A stretch of 64,000 bases of DNA, taken from contig CAWJGZ010000001.1 in the NCBI GenBank assembly GCA_963842505.1, positions 2,311,388 to 2,375,387 of the forward strand, read 5' to 3'. The notes under the pieces are model-generated. The model searched no databases and had not been told where the DNA came from. It saw only the letters and a list, made by a program, of their open reading frames with translations. This document shows positions 25,959-35,028 of this stretch, piece by piece. Within the stretch, counting starts at the first letter, position 1. Every line of letters starts with the position of its first letter. This stretch comes from PALSA-129 sp963842505. GTDB taxonomy: Bacteria > Acidobacteriota > Terriglobia > Bryobacterales > Bryobacteraceae. The position numbers and the translations under genes are program-made.

Positions 25959-27347
25959 TCAGACGGTTTTGCGTTTGCGCTCGTAAGCGGTGAACTGGCG
26001 GCGATATTTTTCGAATCCCTGGCGGCCCATCAGGCCGTAGGTGAATTTCTTGCCGAGTTCCACGCCCTCCTGGTCGAAGGCGTTGATGTCGAGCAGTTCG
26101 CCCATGAAGGCCGTCTGGAACTCCATCATTTGCAGGAACGCGCCGAGGTGGGTTTCATCCACGCGGTCGAGCGTCACGGTGCAGTTGGGGCGGCCGTACT
26201 CGGCCATGGCGGCGGCGGTGGAGCGGCGCTCGGCGTCGATCAACTTAGCCAGCGACTGCCCGGCCAGCGCATCGAAAGCGGGCTGGCCGAAGCGGCGGCG
26301 CGGAATCCTGCCGGTAGAAGAAAACTTGTTGACGGCCCAGAAGGAGAAGACCTTGTCGTTGGGGCCTTCGATGTATAACTGCACCTGCGAATGCTGATCG
26401 GTGGTGCCGAGCGCGGCGACCGGCGTCTGGCCGGCGTGAACCAGGGCGCCGGCGCGGTTGTGCGCCTTGCCAAGCGATTCCGCCCACAGTTGACGGAACC
26501 AGAAGGCCGTGCCCCACAGGTGATTGGAGTAGGGAAAGGCCACCTGGATGGACTTGCCGCGGCGCGTCCAGATGAGCCAGTGGCACAGGGCCGCGCGGAG
26601 CGCGATATTTTCTTCGAGGTCGGGCTGCCAGCAGAGATGTGTCATCTCGGCCGCGCCGCGGGTGAGGCGGGCGATATCGATACCGATCAGAGCGGCGGGA
26701 AGCAGCCCCACAGGCGATAACACGCTGAAGCGGCCGCCGACATTCTCGGGAATGGCGAACGTGCGGTAGCGCTGCGATTGCGCCAAGGCGAATAGATCGC
26801 CCTTGCCTTCCGTGGTGACGGCGACGATGCGGCCGGCGGCCTTGCGGCCGAGAGACTGTTCCAGCCAGTCGTGGACAATCAGGAAAGTCGCGACGGTTTC
26901 GGCCGTTCCGCCGGACTTGGCAATCACCACCACCAGGGTACGGCGCGGCTCCATGGAATCGAGTGCTGCCTGGGTGAAAGAAGGATCTACGTTATCCAGG
27001 ATGACGAGGCGCGGATGTTCGGGCGTGAAGGCGCCCTGCACGGGGTGCGGGCCACGGATGCCGCAATCGAGCGCCCAGGCGCCCAGTGCGCTGCCGCCGA
27101 TGCCGACGACGCAGACGGTGTCGTAACTGCCGCGGACTTCCGAAGCGTACTTCCGAATGGTCTGCACCACCTGCGCCTGGAAGGGCAGGTGTGGGAAGCC
27201 GTAGAGGTTCTGTTCGCTTTGCTTGCGGAAAGACTTGAGAGCCTTAAGGCCCTTGGATCCGGCGCGATCGATTTCGGCGCGGGTGATACCGTTTTGCTTG
27301 CCGACCATGTCAGACAGCAGGTTCTTCTCGTCGAACTGGATGTGCAT
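25959..27347 (-). CDS. pgi: Glucose-6-phosphate isomerase
   Basis: A 462-residue cytoplasmic enzyme interconverting glucose 6-phosphate and fructose 6-phosphate. Two SIS domains carry sugar-phosphate-binding features: VVGIGGSALGAWALD near 82, VIAKSGGTAETVATFL, NVGGRFSVLSPVGLLPAAL, and the catalytic Glu/His region ALGTTDQHSQVQLYIEGPND. The length suits the shorter bacterial form (about 450) rather than the 550-residue enteric type. It converges with the thioredoxin-fold gene (7 bases between ends), and the RDD gene lies 9 bases upstream on the same strand. Confidence 0.95.
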   Translation of the reverse strand: MHIQFDEKNLLSDMVGKQNGITRAEIDRAGSKGLKALKSFRKQSEQNLYGFPHLPFQAQVVQTIRKYASEVRGSYDTVCVVGIGGSALGAWALDCGIRGPHPVQGAFTPEHPRLVILDNVDPSFTQAALDSMEPRRTLVVVIAKSGGTAETVATFLIVHDWLEQSLGRKAAGRIVAVTTEGKGDLFALAQSQRYRTFAIPENVGGRFSVLSPVGLLPAALIGIDIARLTRGAAEMTHLCWQPDLEENIALRAALCHWLIWTRRGKSIQVAFPYSNHLWGTAFWFRQLWAESLGKAHNRAGALVHAGQTPVAALGTTDQHSQVQLYIEGPNDKVFSFWAVNKFSSTGRIPRRRFGQPAFDALAGQSLAKLIDAERRSTAAAMAEYGRPNCTVTLDRVDETHLGAFLQMMEFQTAFMGELLDINAFDQEGVELGKKFTYGLMGRQGFEKYRRQFTAYERKRKTV

Positions 27348-27356
27348 GAACCGATT

Positions 27357-28262
27357 TTACCGCCGCTGGAAAATACGCGATTCCAACTCGTACGGGGTAG
27401 GGAAGGTGCGGGAAATGTGGTCCTGCCAGGCGAGGCTTTCTTCATCGGCCAGCGACCAAAGCGGGCCGAGGCCGGTGCAGCGGCTCAGGCAAGCGCCGGC
27501 AAAACGCCAGATGCGCTGGCGGCCTTCCGGCGGAAAGCCGTCGAAGGTGATCAGGCGCAATTGCGTCCACCGCATGCCGGCGGTTTCCGTGCCAGCCACG
27601 GTCCAATAGATTCCATAAGTAAAGCCCACCAGCAGGAAAGCCGCGCCAAAGAGGGGCAGGGTATGTTTGGTGATGGCGAATTCCCCCCCGCACAGATGGA
27701 AGGTGAACAGGAACAGGCCATAGGCAATCAGGACCAAAGTCCAATCGATGGCCGCCGCCACGGCGCGGTGCGTGGTGCTGGCTACCGGGGCCTCGCAATA
27801 AATGACCGCTTCCACAGTGGTGCTGAGAGTGCGCGGTTTGGAGGGTGCCGACGGCAGGAAATCGAGATTTCCCTGGCCTTCGGTCACACGCGCGGCGCGG
27901 CGCGGGGCCGCTTTGGCGTGGGCATCGGCAGTTGCGGGCCTGGAATGCGGCGCCGGTTTCGAGCTGCTGGCGGGCCGGGCCACCGACGGCACGGCGAAAG
28001 ATTCGATGGGGATGACGTTGCCACCCAGGCGTTCGGGGAACAGCGACCCTTGAATGGCGCGCGCCATATCCGCCGGCATGGGCGGCGCAAGCGGAGCCTT
28101 CACCCCCACAGCCACGGCTGCCGGCCGCGCTTTCGTGGCCAATGCGCCCGCGGTGCGATGCAGCGTCAGTCCGCCGTTCAGCGTGTCGCTGGGACGCCGC
28201 CCGCACCGCCGGCACCGATGTTCCGTCTCGCTGTTCCGCGAACCGCAATAGCTACAAGTCAT
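27357..28262 (-). CDS. RDD-family membrane protein with N-terminal zinc ribbon
   Basis: A 301-residue protein. Residues 3-21 form a double-CxxC zinc ribbon (CSYCGSRNSETEHRCRRCG). A Pro/Ala-rich linker runs to about 160. The RDD domain follows, with the Arg-Asp pair in HRAVAAAIDWTLVLIAYGLF and hydrophobic segments near 172-190 and 205-225. TETAGMRWTQLRLITFDG is characteristic of RDD proteins. The role is unknown; RDD proteins have been proposed as transporters or ion exchangers. It is divergent from lptD with about 20 bases between the annotated starts, so the promoters overlap or the lptD start is further downstream. Confidence 0.85.
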   Translation of the reverse strand: MTCSYCGSRNSETEHRCRRCGRRPSDTLNGGLTLHRTAGALATKARPAAVAVGVKAPLAPPMPADMARAIQGSLFPERLGGNVIPIESFAVPSVARPASSSKPAPHSRPATADAHAKAAPRRAARVTEGQGNLDFLPSAPSKPRTLSTTVEAVIYCEAPVASTTHRAVAAAIDWTLVLIAYGLFLFTFHLCGGEFAITKHTLPLFGAAFLLVGFTYGIYWTVAGTETAGMRWTQLRLITFDGFPPEGRQRIWRFAGACLSRCTGLGPLWSLADEESLAWQDHISRTFPTPYELESRIFQRR

Positions 28263-28284
28263 GGAAGTATGCTAACTTTGCCGT

Positions 28285-30786
28285 TTGAAGCCCTTCCGCA
28301 CCAGCCCTCTCATTGTTCTTACCACATCAGTACCAGTTTCTCAAGAGAATTCTTCACGTATTACGTGTATTTTGCGGCTTGGGGTGTTGGGAGCGTTGGT
28401 CTTAGCCGGGGGGGCTGCCGCCCAGGAGCCGCCTAGTACTAAACCTCCGGCTTTGGCCGTGGACGAGGTCCAGCGGCCGGACGGGAGAAAGGAGACCAAG
28501 CCGAGCAGCCCTCGGATTCCGACGGGCGCTTGGAACTTTCACCTGGAGTGTGCCTTGGGTCCGGACTGTGCCGAGGACGACCAGGGCAGGATTCACAGGA
28601 TGCACGGCCATCCGGCGGTAGTGGAAGATTCGCGGATGCTATTCAGCGCGGAGTACATCGAATTCGACGAAGATGCCCAGGAAATGCACGCCAAGGGCGG
28701 GGTGTACTACCACAGCTTCGACAAAAACGAGAAGATCTGGTGCGACGAGTTGTGGTACCACACCGAGCGCGGAAATGAGCACGGCAGGTTTGTTAACCCG
28801 GTCGGCGAAACGTACCCCCGCATTATCACCAAGCCGGGAATCCTGACGTCGAACCAACCGTTTCACTTCGAGGGTGAATGGGCGGAGCGCCTGGGGGCGA
28901 AATACATCTTATATAACGGATGGGTCACCGACTGCACAATGCCGGATCCGTGGTGGCGATTGACCGGCCCGAAGTTCGACATCATTCCCCACGTGCGCGC
29001 CATCGCGCATGGCAGCACATTCCGCCTGCGGGGGATCCCGTTGTTCTATTTCCCCTGGTTCTATCGCCCCCTGGAGCGCGAGCCGCGAAAGAGCGGGTTG
29101 CTGCTTCCCGAGCCGGGACACAGTTCGGTGCGGGGCTTTACGCTGGCGATGGGGTATTTCTGGGCCATCAATCGCAGTTACGATGCGACGTACCGGGCGG
29201 AAGCCTTCACGTCCGGCTCACTGACGCACCATCTGGAATTCCGCGGGAAACCCAAAGACGGCACGGATTTCGATGCCATTTTCTTCGGAGCGCAGGATCA
29301 CTCGACGACTCCCGGCGCGCCGACCTACAGCGGTTTCAGTTTGACCATGGTGGGCCATTCCGACTTGGGAGACGGCTGGACCGCGCGCGGCAGCCTCAGC
29401 TACATTTCGTCGTTTCGATTCCAGCAGGATTGGACGCAATCGTTCAACGAAGCCATCGGCTCGGAGATTCACTCGATGGGATTCATCGACAAGAACTTCT
29501 CCACCTACACGCTGGATGTCGTGGCGTCGCGCACCCAGAATTATCAGACCTCCGAGATCGCCGTCACCAATCCGGAAACCAACCAGGTGAGCTACCTGTC
29601 CGATGCGGTGACCATCCGCAAGCTGCCGGAAGTGCAGTTGAGCAGCCGCGACCACGATCTTGTCACCGTCGGCGGGCTGCCGCTGTGGTTTTCCTTCGAA
29701 TCGTCGGCGGGCCTGCTGTTTCGCTCCGAGCCGTTTTTCGATGCCAACAATAACCTGATCAGCCGCTTCCAAACCAGCCCATTTACGGATCGCATACGCT
29801 TCGCGCCGCACGTCACCACCGCGTTTCATTTTGGGAATTTCCATCTGGTGCCAAGCCTGGGCATCGACGAGACGCTCTACTCGGAATCGCAGCAGCCGTA
29901 CCTCGGGAACTATCAGGCGGTGGGCGCGAACATCGTGCGCAGCGCGCGCGATTTTTCGCTGGACCTGATTTTCCCGACGCTTGAGCGCGTGTACGACACG
30001 AAGTCGTTTCTGGGCGAAAAACTGAAGCACGTGATCGAGCCGCGCGTCACGTACAAGTATGTCACCGGCATCGGGAGCGATTTCAATCGCTTTATCCGCT
30101 TCGATGAAAATGACCTTTTATCGAACACCAACGAGGTGGAGATTGCGCTGGCCAACCGCTTCTATGCTAAGAAGGGCAAGGAAGTGCGGGAAGTTTTTAC
30201 GTGGGAGATAGCGCAGAAGCGCTATTTCGATACGACTTTCGGCGGCGCCCTGGTCTCCGGCCAGCGCAACGTATTCGAGAGCACCGCGGACCTGACCGGC
30301 TACGCCTTCCTGGTGGGGCCTCGCAGCACCTCGCCGGTGGTTTCCACGTTCCGCGCCAGCCCGATCAGCGGCCTTACTTTCCAGTGGCAGACGGATTACG
30401 ATCCGCGCGTGCGTGCCATCGTCAACAGCACGATGTCGGTGGACTATCGTTGGAAGAAGAGATACGTGATTTCGGGCGGTAACAACGAAGTGCATAACAA
30501 TCCGCTGCTGACCCCCTATGCCAACCAGTTCCGCGGGCGAGTGGGGTATGGCGACACCAATCACCGCGGCTGGAACGCGGCCGTCGACTTCGTTTACGAC
30601 TATCGCCAGCAGGTGCTGCTCTACACCACCACGCAGGTGACCTACAACACGGATTGCTGCGGCCTGAGCGTGCAGTACCGGCGGTACAACGTCGGGATCC
30701 GCGATGAAACTCTGGAATACTTTTCCTTTTCCATCGCCAACATTGGGAATTTCGGGAACTTGAAGAAACAGGACCGGTTGTTCTAG
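28285..30786 (+). CDS. lptD: LPS-assembly protein LptD
   Basis: An 833-residue outer-membrane protein inserting lipopolysaccharide in the outer leaflet. The N-terminal jelly-roll OstA/LptA-like part is at about 110-240 (DSRMLFSAEYIEFDEDAQEMHAKG), followed by the barrel (GIPLFYFPWFYRPLE, then SGLLLPEPGHSSVRGF, typical of LptD). Paired cysteines (CALGPDC, CTMPDP, DCCGL) could form the structural disulfides. The start is uncertain: 28285 is TTG, only 22 bases from the divergent RDD gene; the TTG at 28372 would open directly on the signal peptide (LRLGVLGALVLAGGAAAQ) and fits better. No ATG is available in frame before the mature part. Confidence 0.88.
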   Translation: MKPFRTSPLIVLTTSVPVSQENSSRITCILRLGVLGALVLAGGAAAQEPPSTKPPALAVDEVQRPDGRKETKPSSPRIPTGAWNFHLECALGPDCAEDDQGRIHRMHGHPAVVEDSRMLFSAEYIEFDEDAQEMHAKGGVYYHSFDKNEKIWCDELWYHTERGNEHGRFVNPVGETYPRIITKPGILTSNQPFHFEGEWAERLGAKYILYNGWVTDCTMPDPWWRLTGPKFDIIPHVRAIAHGSTFRLRGIPLFYFPWFYRPLEREPRKSGLLLPEPGHSSVRGFTLAMGYFWAINRSYDATYRAEAFTSGSLTHHLEFRGKPKDGTDFDAIFFGAQDHSTTPGAPTYSGFSLTMVGHSDLGDGWTARGSLSYISSFRFQQDWTQSFNEAIGSEIHSMGFIDKNFSTYTLDVVASRTQNYQTSEIAVTNPETNQVSYLSDAVTIRKLPEVQLSSRDHDLVTVGGLPLWFSFESSAGLLFRSEPFFDANNNLISRFQTSPFTDRIRFAPHVTTAFHFGNFHLVPSLGIDETLYSESQQPYLGNYQAVGANIVRSARDFSLDLIFPTLERVYDTKSFLGEKLKHVIEPRVTYKYVTGIGSDFNRFIRFDENDLLSNTNEVEIALANRFYAKKGKEVREVFTWEIAQKRYFDTTFGGALVSGQRNVFESTADLTGYAFLVGPRSTSPVVSTFRASPISGLTFQWQTDYDPRVRAIVNSTMSVDYRWKKRYVISGGNNEVHNNPLLTPYANQFRGRVGYGDTNHRGWNAAVDFVYDYRQQVLLYTTTQVTYNTDCCGLSVQYRRYNVGIRDETLEYFSFSIANIGNFGNLKKQDRLF

Positions 30787-30855
30787 GGCGGCTGGGTTGC
30801 GCCAGCCCGGGCGAGCGCGACTTCTCCGGCTAAAAACTGGCGACAAAAAAGTTAT

Positions 30856-30957
30856 GGCCCCGAGCTGGGTATCTCGGGGCCTGCACTCAGAGAGTGGCGG
30901 TGGGAGGGGACTCACCGCCAGGATGCTGTCTGTGTTGTTTAAAGATTATCAGTTTCG
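30856..30957 (-). repeat. Structured repeat, copy A (possible small RNA)
   Basis: About 100 bases repeated at 31091-31192. Hairpin 1 is GGCCCCGAG (30856-30864) with CTCGGGGCC (30873-30881). Hairpin 2 is GGCGGTG (30896-30902) with CACCGCC (30913-30919), enclosing a loop identical in both copies. A conserved tail follows (CAGGATGCTGTCTGTGTTG). On the minus strand hairpin 1 comes last and is followed within a few bases by a T run, which suggests a terminator and a leftward transcript. Confidence 0.65.
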
Positions 30958-31090
30958 GACCTGTTTGTCTACTACTTTTTACTGCTTTCTGAAGAAATTT
31001 TTTCCCGTTGAATCTAAAGCAGTTAACTCGCGACCTGAGCAATTGGGGGACGGTGGCGCGGTGGAGTGCGCGGCACGGCCAAAATGAAAA

Positions 31091-31192
31091 AGCCCCGAGC
31101 GGGGTAGCTCGGGGCTTGCACTCAGAGGGGTTGGCGGCGGGAGGGGACTCGCCGCCAGGATGCTGTCTGTGTTGGTTTAAGATTAGCAGTTT
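31091..31192 (-). repeat. Structured repeat, copy B (possible small RNA)
   Basis: Second copy of the unit at 30856-30957. Hairpin 1 is AGCCCCGAGC (31091-31100) with GCTCGGGGCT (31107-31116), and on the minus strand it is followed directly by TTTTTCATTTT, a good intrinsic terminator. Hairpin 2 is GGCGGCG (31133-31139) with CGCCGCC (31150-31156). Compared with copy A, the outer pair of hairpin 1 and an inner pair of hairpin 2 changed on both sides, keeping the pairing. No shared open frame or start codon is seen. Confidence 0.68.
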
Positions 31193-31441
31193 AAGACCTT
31201 AATGTCCATAATTATTTGCGATTTTGGCAAATTTTTTTTCTGGTAGTCGTTCCGGCCAGGACCTGGAACCCTGCAAACGCTTCGAATTAGCCGGGTCTGG
31301 CTCGTATAACCCACTCATAATCAATGGATTGTGGGGCAACGACGGGTTCGCGGCCGGGACCCCGTTAGCGACTCCCAAATAACCAAAGACATATTGAGCC
31401 TGCGGCCTGCTCGGGCTAATCTGCCAGAGAAGGCGGTACCA

Positions 31442-31849
31442 GTGATCGAAACCCAACAAGAGGATAAAGCCGGAAGTAGATTCGTGGAACGCGAACGGCG
31501 TACGAAGCGGCGCTTCCTGATCGAGCAGGAAGTTCGCTATAAGATGCTCTACGGTCAGCGCATCGCCGAGACCGGTACCGGCAAGACCCTGAATATATCG
31601 AGTGGCGGCGTGTGGTTTACCACTGAGAACATGCTGACCACTGGTATGCCTGTGGAATTGTCGATGAACTGGCCGGTTCTGCTGAACGATTCCTGCCCGA
31701 TGAAGCTGATGATTTACGGCTGCGTGGTGCGCAGCAACGAGAGGGGCGCCGCTGTCGCCATTGAGCGCTACGAATTCCGTACACAGGGTTCGCGGGCCTT
31801 CCAGCAGCCCGGCATTCCGGCGCCAGTGGAATTGCGACTGCCCTCTTAG
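31442..31849 (+). CDS. PilZ-domain protein
   Basis: A 135-residue protein when started at GTG 31442, which follows AGAAGG; an in-frame GTG at 31331 would add 37 residues without a clear ribosome site. The PilZ c-di-GMP-binding features are RRTKRRF (the RxxxR-type motif) near 21-27 and NISSGGVWF (the D/NxSxxG motif) near 54-58. It is probably a cytoplasmic c-di-GMP effector; the target is unknown. It stands alone and is followed by an intrinsic terminator. Confidence 0.85.
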   Translation: MIETQQEDKAGSRFVERERRTKRRFLIEQEVRYKMLYGQRIAETGTGKTLNISSGGVWFTTENMLTTGMPVELSMNWPVLLNDSCPMKLMIYGCVVRSNERGAAVAIERYEFRTQGSRAFQQPGIPAPVELRLPS

Positions 31850-31880
31850 ATCTCTCTCGCGAGTCCTTAACCATCGAAGC

Positions 31881-31913
31881 AGCGCTGGAGACCCACTCCA
31901 GCGCTCTTTTTTT
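31881..31913 (+). terminator. Intrinsic terminator after the PilZ gene
   Basis: AGCGCTGGAG (31881-31890) pairs with CTCCAGCGCT (31896-31905) around a short loop and is followed by CTTTTTTT. It lies 31 bases after the PilZ stop. Confidence 0.88.
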
Positions 31914-31957
31914 CGCTGCCCGGGCCGTGGCATTCCAATTGCCTTCCGCAAGGCTCA

Positions 31958-32107
31958 ATGCTCTGGGTTGTTTCCGCGCTTTTGGCGATTTTCTGGCTCG
32001 CCGTATTGCTCACGGCTGGGACCTTAGGTGGCTATATTCACATTCTGCTGGTGCTCTCGCTGGCGATCCTGCTGATCCAGATCACCATGGGCCGGCGGGC
32101 GGTTTGA
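31958..32107 (+). CDS. lmo0937-family small membrane protein
   Basis: A 49-residue protein beginning MLWVVSALLAIFWLAVLL and continuing TLGGYIHILLVLSLAILL, ending QITMGRRAV. Two hydrophobic segments separated by a Gly-rich GGYIH turn match the small lmo0937 family (DUF5670), which is widely conserved and of unknown function, often stress-linked. It converges with another small membrane protein gene. Confidence 0.8.
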   Translation: MLWVVSALLAIFWLAVLLTAGTLGGYIHILLVLSLAILLIQITMGRRAV

Positions 32108-32126
32108 TTCGTCAAGGCCGCGCGAT

Positions 32127-32318
32127 TCAGATGCCGCGCAGCACCCGGGCGGGTAGGGTGATCAGCGCCCAGACCAGTCCGAGGACGCCTTCCACCGCGA
32201 TCCCCACCACGCGGAACGGCAGCAGCATCAGCCACACGATGGGGTAGAGAACCAGCGCCAACAGGGCCAGCGGCCAGCAGAAGAACAACAGAATGCACCA
32301 CAGCAGAAACTTCGTCAT
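32127..32318 (-). CDS. Small hydrophobic membrane protein
   Basis: A 63-residue protein with two long hydrophobic stretches (FLLWCILLFFCWPLALLALV and PIVWLMLLPFRVVGIAVEGV) and an Arg near the end. The family is not recognised. A GGAGATCT sequence just upstream of the ATG can serve as ribosome site. It is convergent with the lmo0937-like gene, 19 bases away. Confidence 0.6.
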   Translation of the reverse strand: MTKFLLWCILLFFCWPLALLALVLYPIVWLMLLPFRVVGIAVEGVLGLVWALITLPARVLRGI

Positions 32319-32397
32319 GCCAGATCTCCGTTCACCATCCTAATACGAAGAAACGCAAGCAATTGTTTCAGTCTGCTACGATAGGAATTTCAGCCCC

Positions 32398-33570
32398 ATG
32401 TTGCGTTTTGAAACCGCCGGAGAGTCCCATGGCGAGTGCCTGATAGCGACGCTCACCGGTTTGCCGGCCGGCGTGCCGGTTTCGCTCGATGCTGTCAACC
32501 GGGAGTTGTGGCGGCGCCAGCAGGGCTATGGCCGCGGCGGCCGCATGAAGATCGAGACTGACCGGGCGGAGATCGTCGCCGGCGTGCGCCATTCGCATAC
32601 CATCGGCTCGCCAGTAGCCATCGTCATCCGCAATGCCGATTGGCGGAACTGGACGGAAGCCCTGCCGGTGGAAGATATCAGCGGCGGCGAAGACAAGCGC
32701 AAGCCGGTCACACGGCCGCGGCCGGGTCATGCCGACCTGGCGGGTGCGATCAAGTACAATTTTCACGATGCCCGGTATATTTTGGAGCGTGCCAGCGCCC
32801 GGGAGACCGCCGCACGGGTGGCCGCTGGCTCGCTAGCCAAGGCGTTGCTGGGGGAATTCGGCATCCAGGTCCTCAGCCATGTCATTGCCGTAGGGGACGT
32901 GCGGTTGGAGCGCCCGGCCGGCTGGGAGGAAATCGTGGCCCTCAGCCGCCAGGAACAAGTGCTGTTGGGCTGCGTCGACCCAGAGGTGGAAGCGCGCATG
33001 AAGGAAGTGGTCGACCAAGCCTACCGGACTGGCGACACCGTGGGCGGAGTTTTCGAAGTGGTGGCGCGCGGCGTTCCTCCAGGGCTGGGATCTCATACCA
33101 CCTGGGATTCGCGCCTGGACGGCCGTTTGGCCCAGGCGATTGTTTCCATACAGGCCGTCAAAGGAGTGGAAATCGGACTCGCGGCGCAGGGCGCGGCCAG
33201 CTTCGGTTCCCAGGTTCAGGACATCATCCACTACGATCGGGAGGCCCGGCGCTTCACGCGCGGAGCCAATCGCGCCGGCGGCCTGGAAGGCGGCATCACC
33301 AACGGCCAGGACCTGCTGGTGCGGGGGCTGCTGAAGCCCATCTCGACGCTGCGGCGGCCGCTCGAATCGGTCGATCTGGCGACGCGCGAGCCGGCATTGG
33401 CGGCCTATGAGCGCTCCGATGTCGCGGTGATCCCCGCGGCCGGAGTCATCGGCGAGGCCATGGTGGCCCTGGTTCTGGCCCAGGCCTTTCTCGAAAAATT
33501 CGGCGGCGATTCGCTGAATGAGACACGTCGCAACCACGACGCTTATCTGGAGCAGGTGAAGAATTTCTAA
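32398..33570 (+). CDS. aroC: Chorismate synthase
   Basis: A 390-residue cytoplasmic enzyme of the shikimate pathway that turns 5-enolpyruvylshikimate-3-phosphate into chorismate, needing reduced FMN. Signatures: FETAGESHGECL at the N-terminus, GRGGRMKIETD near 46-55, RPGHADLAGAIKY near 107, and RASARETAARVAAGSLAK near 131. The C-terminal AFLEKFGGDSLNETRRN is also typical. The length is normal. It is the first gene of a same-strand run with def, fmt and argJ. Confidence 0.97.
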   Translation: MLRFETAGESHGECLIATLTGLPAGVPVSLDAVNRELWRRQQGYGRGGRMKIETDRAEIVAGVRHSHTIGSPVAIVIRNADWRNWTEALPVEDISGGEDKRKPVTRPRPGHADLAGAIKYNFHDARYILERASARETAARVAAGSLAKALLGEFGIQVLSHVIAVGDVRLERPAGWEEIVALSRQEQVLLGCVDPEVEARMKEVVDQAYRTGDTVGGVFEVVARGVPPGLGSHTTWDSRLDGRLAQAIVSIQAVKGVEIGLAAQGAASFGSQVQDIIHYDREARRFTRGANRAGGLEGGITNGQDLLVRGLLKPISTLRRPLESVDLATREPALAAYERSDVAVIPAAGVIGEAMVALVLAQAFLEKFGGDSLNETRRNHDAYLEQVKNF

Positions 33571-33577
33571 CTATCCT

Positions 33578-34093
33578 ATGATCTATCCCATTGTGAAATA
33601 CGGCGACCCGGTCCTCGAACAGGAGGCCGCCACGGTGACCCAGTTCGACACCCCGGAGCTGCACAAATTTCTGGAGGACATGTTCGAATCCATGTATGCC
33701 GCCAAAGGCGTCGGGCTGGCCGCGCCGCAGATTGGCGTCGGCAAGAAAATTGCCGTCATCGACGTCTCTAATGGCGAGAACCCCGCCCAGAAACTCGTGT
33801 TCATCAATCCCACCATCGTGCATGTCGAGGGCAAACAGGTGGGCGAAGAGGGCTGCCTTTCCATCCCCGGCTTCCGCGAACAGGTGCGGCGCGCCCGGCT
33901 CGTCACGATACGCGCCCAAAACGCCAAGGGTGAATCGTTCGAGCTCACCGGCGAAGATCTGCTGGCGCGCGCTTTGCAGCACGAAACCGAGCACCTGTTT
34001 GGGCGTCTCTATATCACCCACATCAGCGTGCTCAAACGCGACCTGATCAAACGCAAGATCAAGAAAAAGCAGCGCGCCGGCGAATGGGAGTGA
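33578..34093 (+). CDS. def: Peptide deformylase
   Basis: A 171-residue metalloenzyme removing the formyl group from new proteins. Motif 1 is GVGLAAPQIG near 46, motif 2 is EGCLSIPGF near 90 (Cys metal ligand), and motif 3 is QHETEHLFGRL near 132, giving the HExxH metal site. The fourth position of motif 3 is usually Asp (HEIDH-like); here it is Glu. A Lys/Arg-rich tail follows (KRKIKKKQRAGEWE). It lies 7 bases after aroC and 5 before fmt, the usual def-fmt pairing. Confidence 0.96.
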   Translation: MIYPIVKYGDPVLEQEAATVTQFDTPELHKFLEDMFESMYAAKGVGLAAPQIGVGKKIAVIDVSNGENPAQKLVFINPTIVHVEGKQVGEEGCLSIPGFREQVRRARLVTIRAQNAKGESFELTGEDLLARALQHETEHLFGRLYITHISVLKRDLIKRKIKKKQRAGEWE

Positions 34094-34098
34094 GGCGC

Positions 34099-35028
34099 AT
34101 GCGCCTGGTCTTTCTCGGAACACCAGCTTTCGCCGTCCCAACGCTCGAGCGCGTGGTGGAGGCCGGCCACGAAGTTCTCGCGGTGGTAACGCAGCCGGAC
34201 CGGCCGCGCGGCCGCGGCCAGACGTCTGCTCCACCGCCCGTGAAACAAGCCGCCCTCCGCCTGGGACTGCCGGTCTACCAGCCGGAGCGCGTCCGCCGGC
34301 CGGAAGCGGTCGAGTTCCTGCGGGAACTTTCCGTCGATTGCATGGTAGTGGTGGGCTACGGCCAGATCATTCCGCAATCCGTCATCGATCTGGCGCCGCT
34401 GGGCATCATCAACGTTCATGGTTCGCTCCTGCCGCGCTACCGCGGCGCCGGCCCCATCCAGTGGGCCATTCTCAACGGCGAGACGCGCACCGGTGTCACC
34501 ACCATGCGGATCGATGCCGGTCTGGACACCGGCGACATCCTGCTGAAAGCCGAGACCGAAATCGGAGCCGATGAGAACGCCATCGAGTTGGGCGGGCGGC
34601 TGGCGGCGATGGGCGCGGATTTGCTGGCGCGGACGCTGGCGGGTCTTTCGGCGGGAACCATCGTCCCCGAAAAGCAGGATGCGGCGCAGGCCACCTGGGC
34701 GCCGCTGCTGAAGAAGCAGGACGGGCTGATCGATTGGACGCGCGACGCCGCGGCCGTCCACAACCAGGTGCGGGGTTTGCAGCCCTGGCCGGGCGCGTAC
34801 ACCACGTTCCGCGGGCAGTCGTTGCATGTCTGGAAGTCGCGTCTCGAACATGCCGCTCCGCCATACGGCCCGGGGACGACTCACAGGACGGCGAATCGGC
34901 TGCTGGTAGCGTGCGGCAGCGGTTGGCTCGAGTTGCTCGAAGTGCAGATGGAAGGACGGAAGCGGCTGGCGGCTGCCGATTTTGCGAATGGCCAGCGCTT
35001 GGCCGACAATGAAATTTTGGGAGGGTGA
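34099..35028 (+). CDS. fmt: Methionyl-tRNA formyltransferase
   Basis: A 309-residue enzyme from the ATG at 34099 (MRLVFLGTPAFAVPTL), which formylates initiator Met-tRNA using 10-formyl-THF. The catalytic loop is HGSLLPRYRGAGPIQWAI near 106-122, with ETRTGVTTMRIDAGLDTG after it. The C-terminal tRNA-binding part has LLKKQDGLIDW and VRGLQPWPGAYT. It follows def directly and overlaps argJ by four bases (GTGA). Confidence 0.96.
   Translation: MRLVFLGTPAFAVPTLERVVEAGHEVLAVVTQPDRPRGRGQTSAPPPVKQAALRLGLPVYQPERVRRPEAVEFLRELSVDCMVVVGYGQIIPQSVIDLAPLGIINVHGSLLPRYRGAGPIQWAILNGETRTGVTTMRIDAGLDTGDILLKAETEIGADENAIELGGRLAAMGADLLARTLAGLSAGTIVPEKQDAAQATWAPLLKKQDGLIDWTRDAAAVHNQVRGLQPWPGAYTTFRGQSLHVWKSRLEHAAPPYGPGTTHRTANRLLVACGSGWLELLEVQMEGRKRLAAADFANGQRLADNEILGG

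Noticed and set aside
26871..28436. 521-codon plus-strand frame opposite pgi and the RDD gene
   Set aside because: It crosses two recognised genes and their boundary; composition is that of an antisense shadow.
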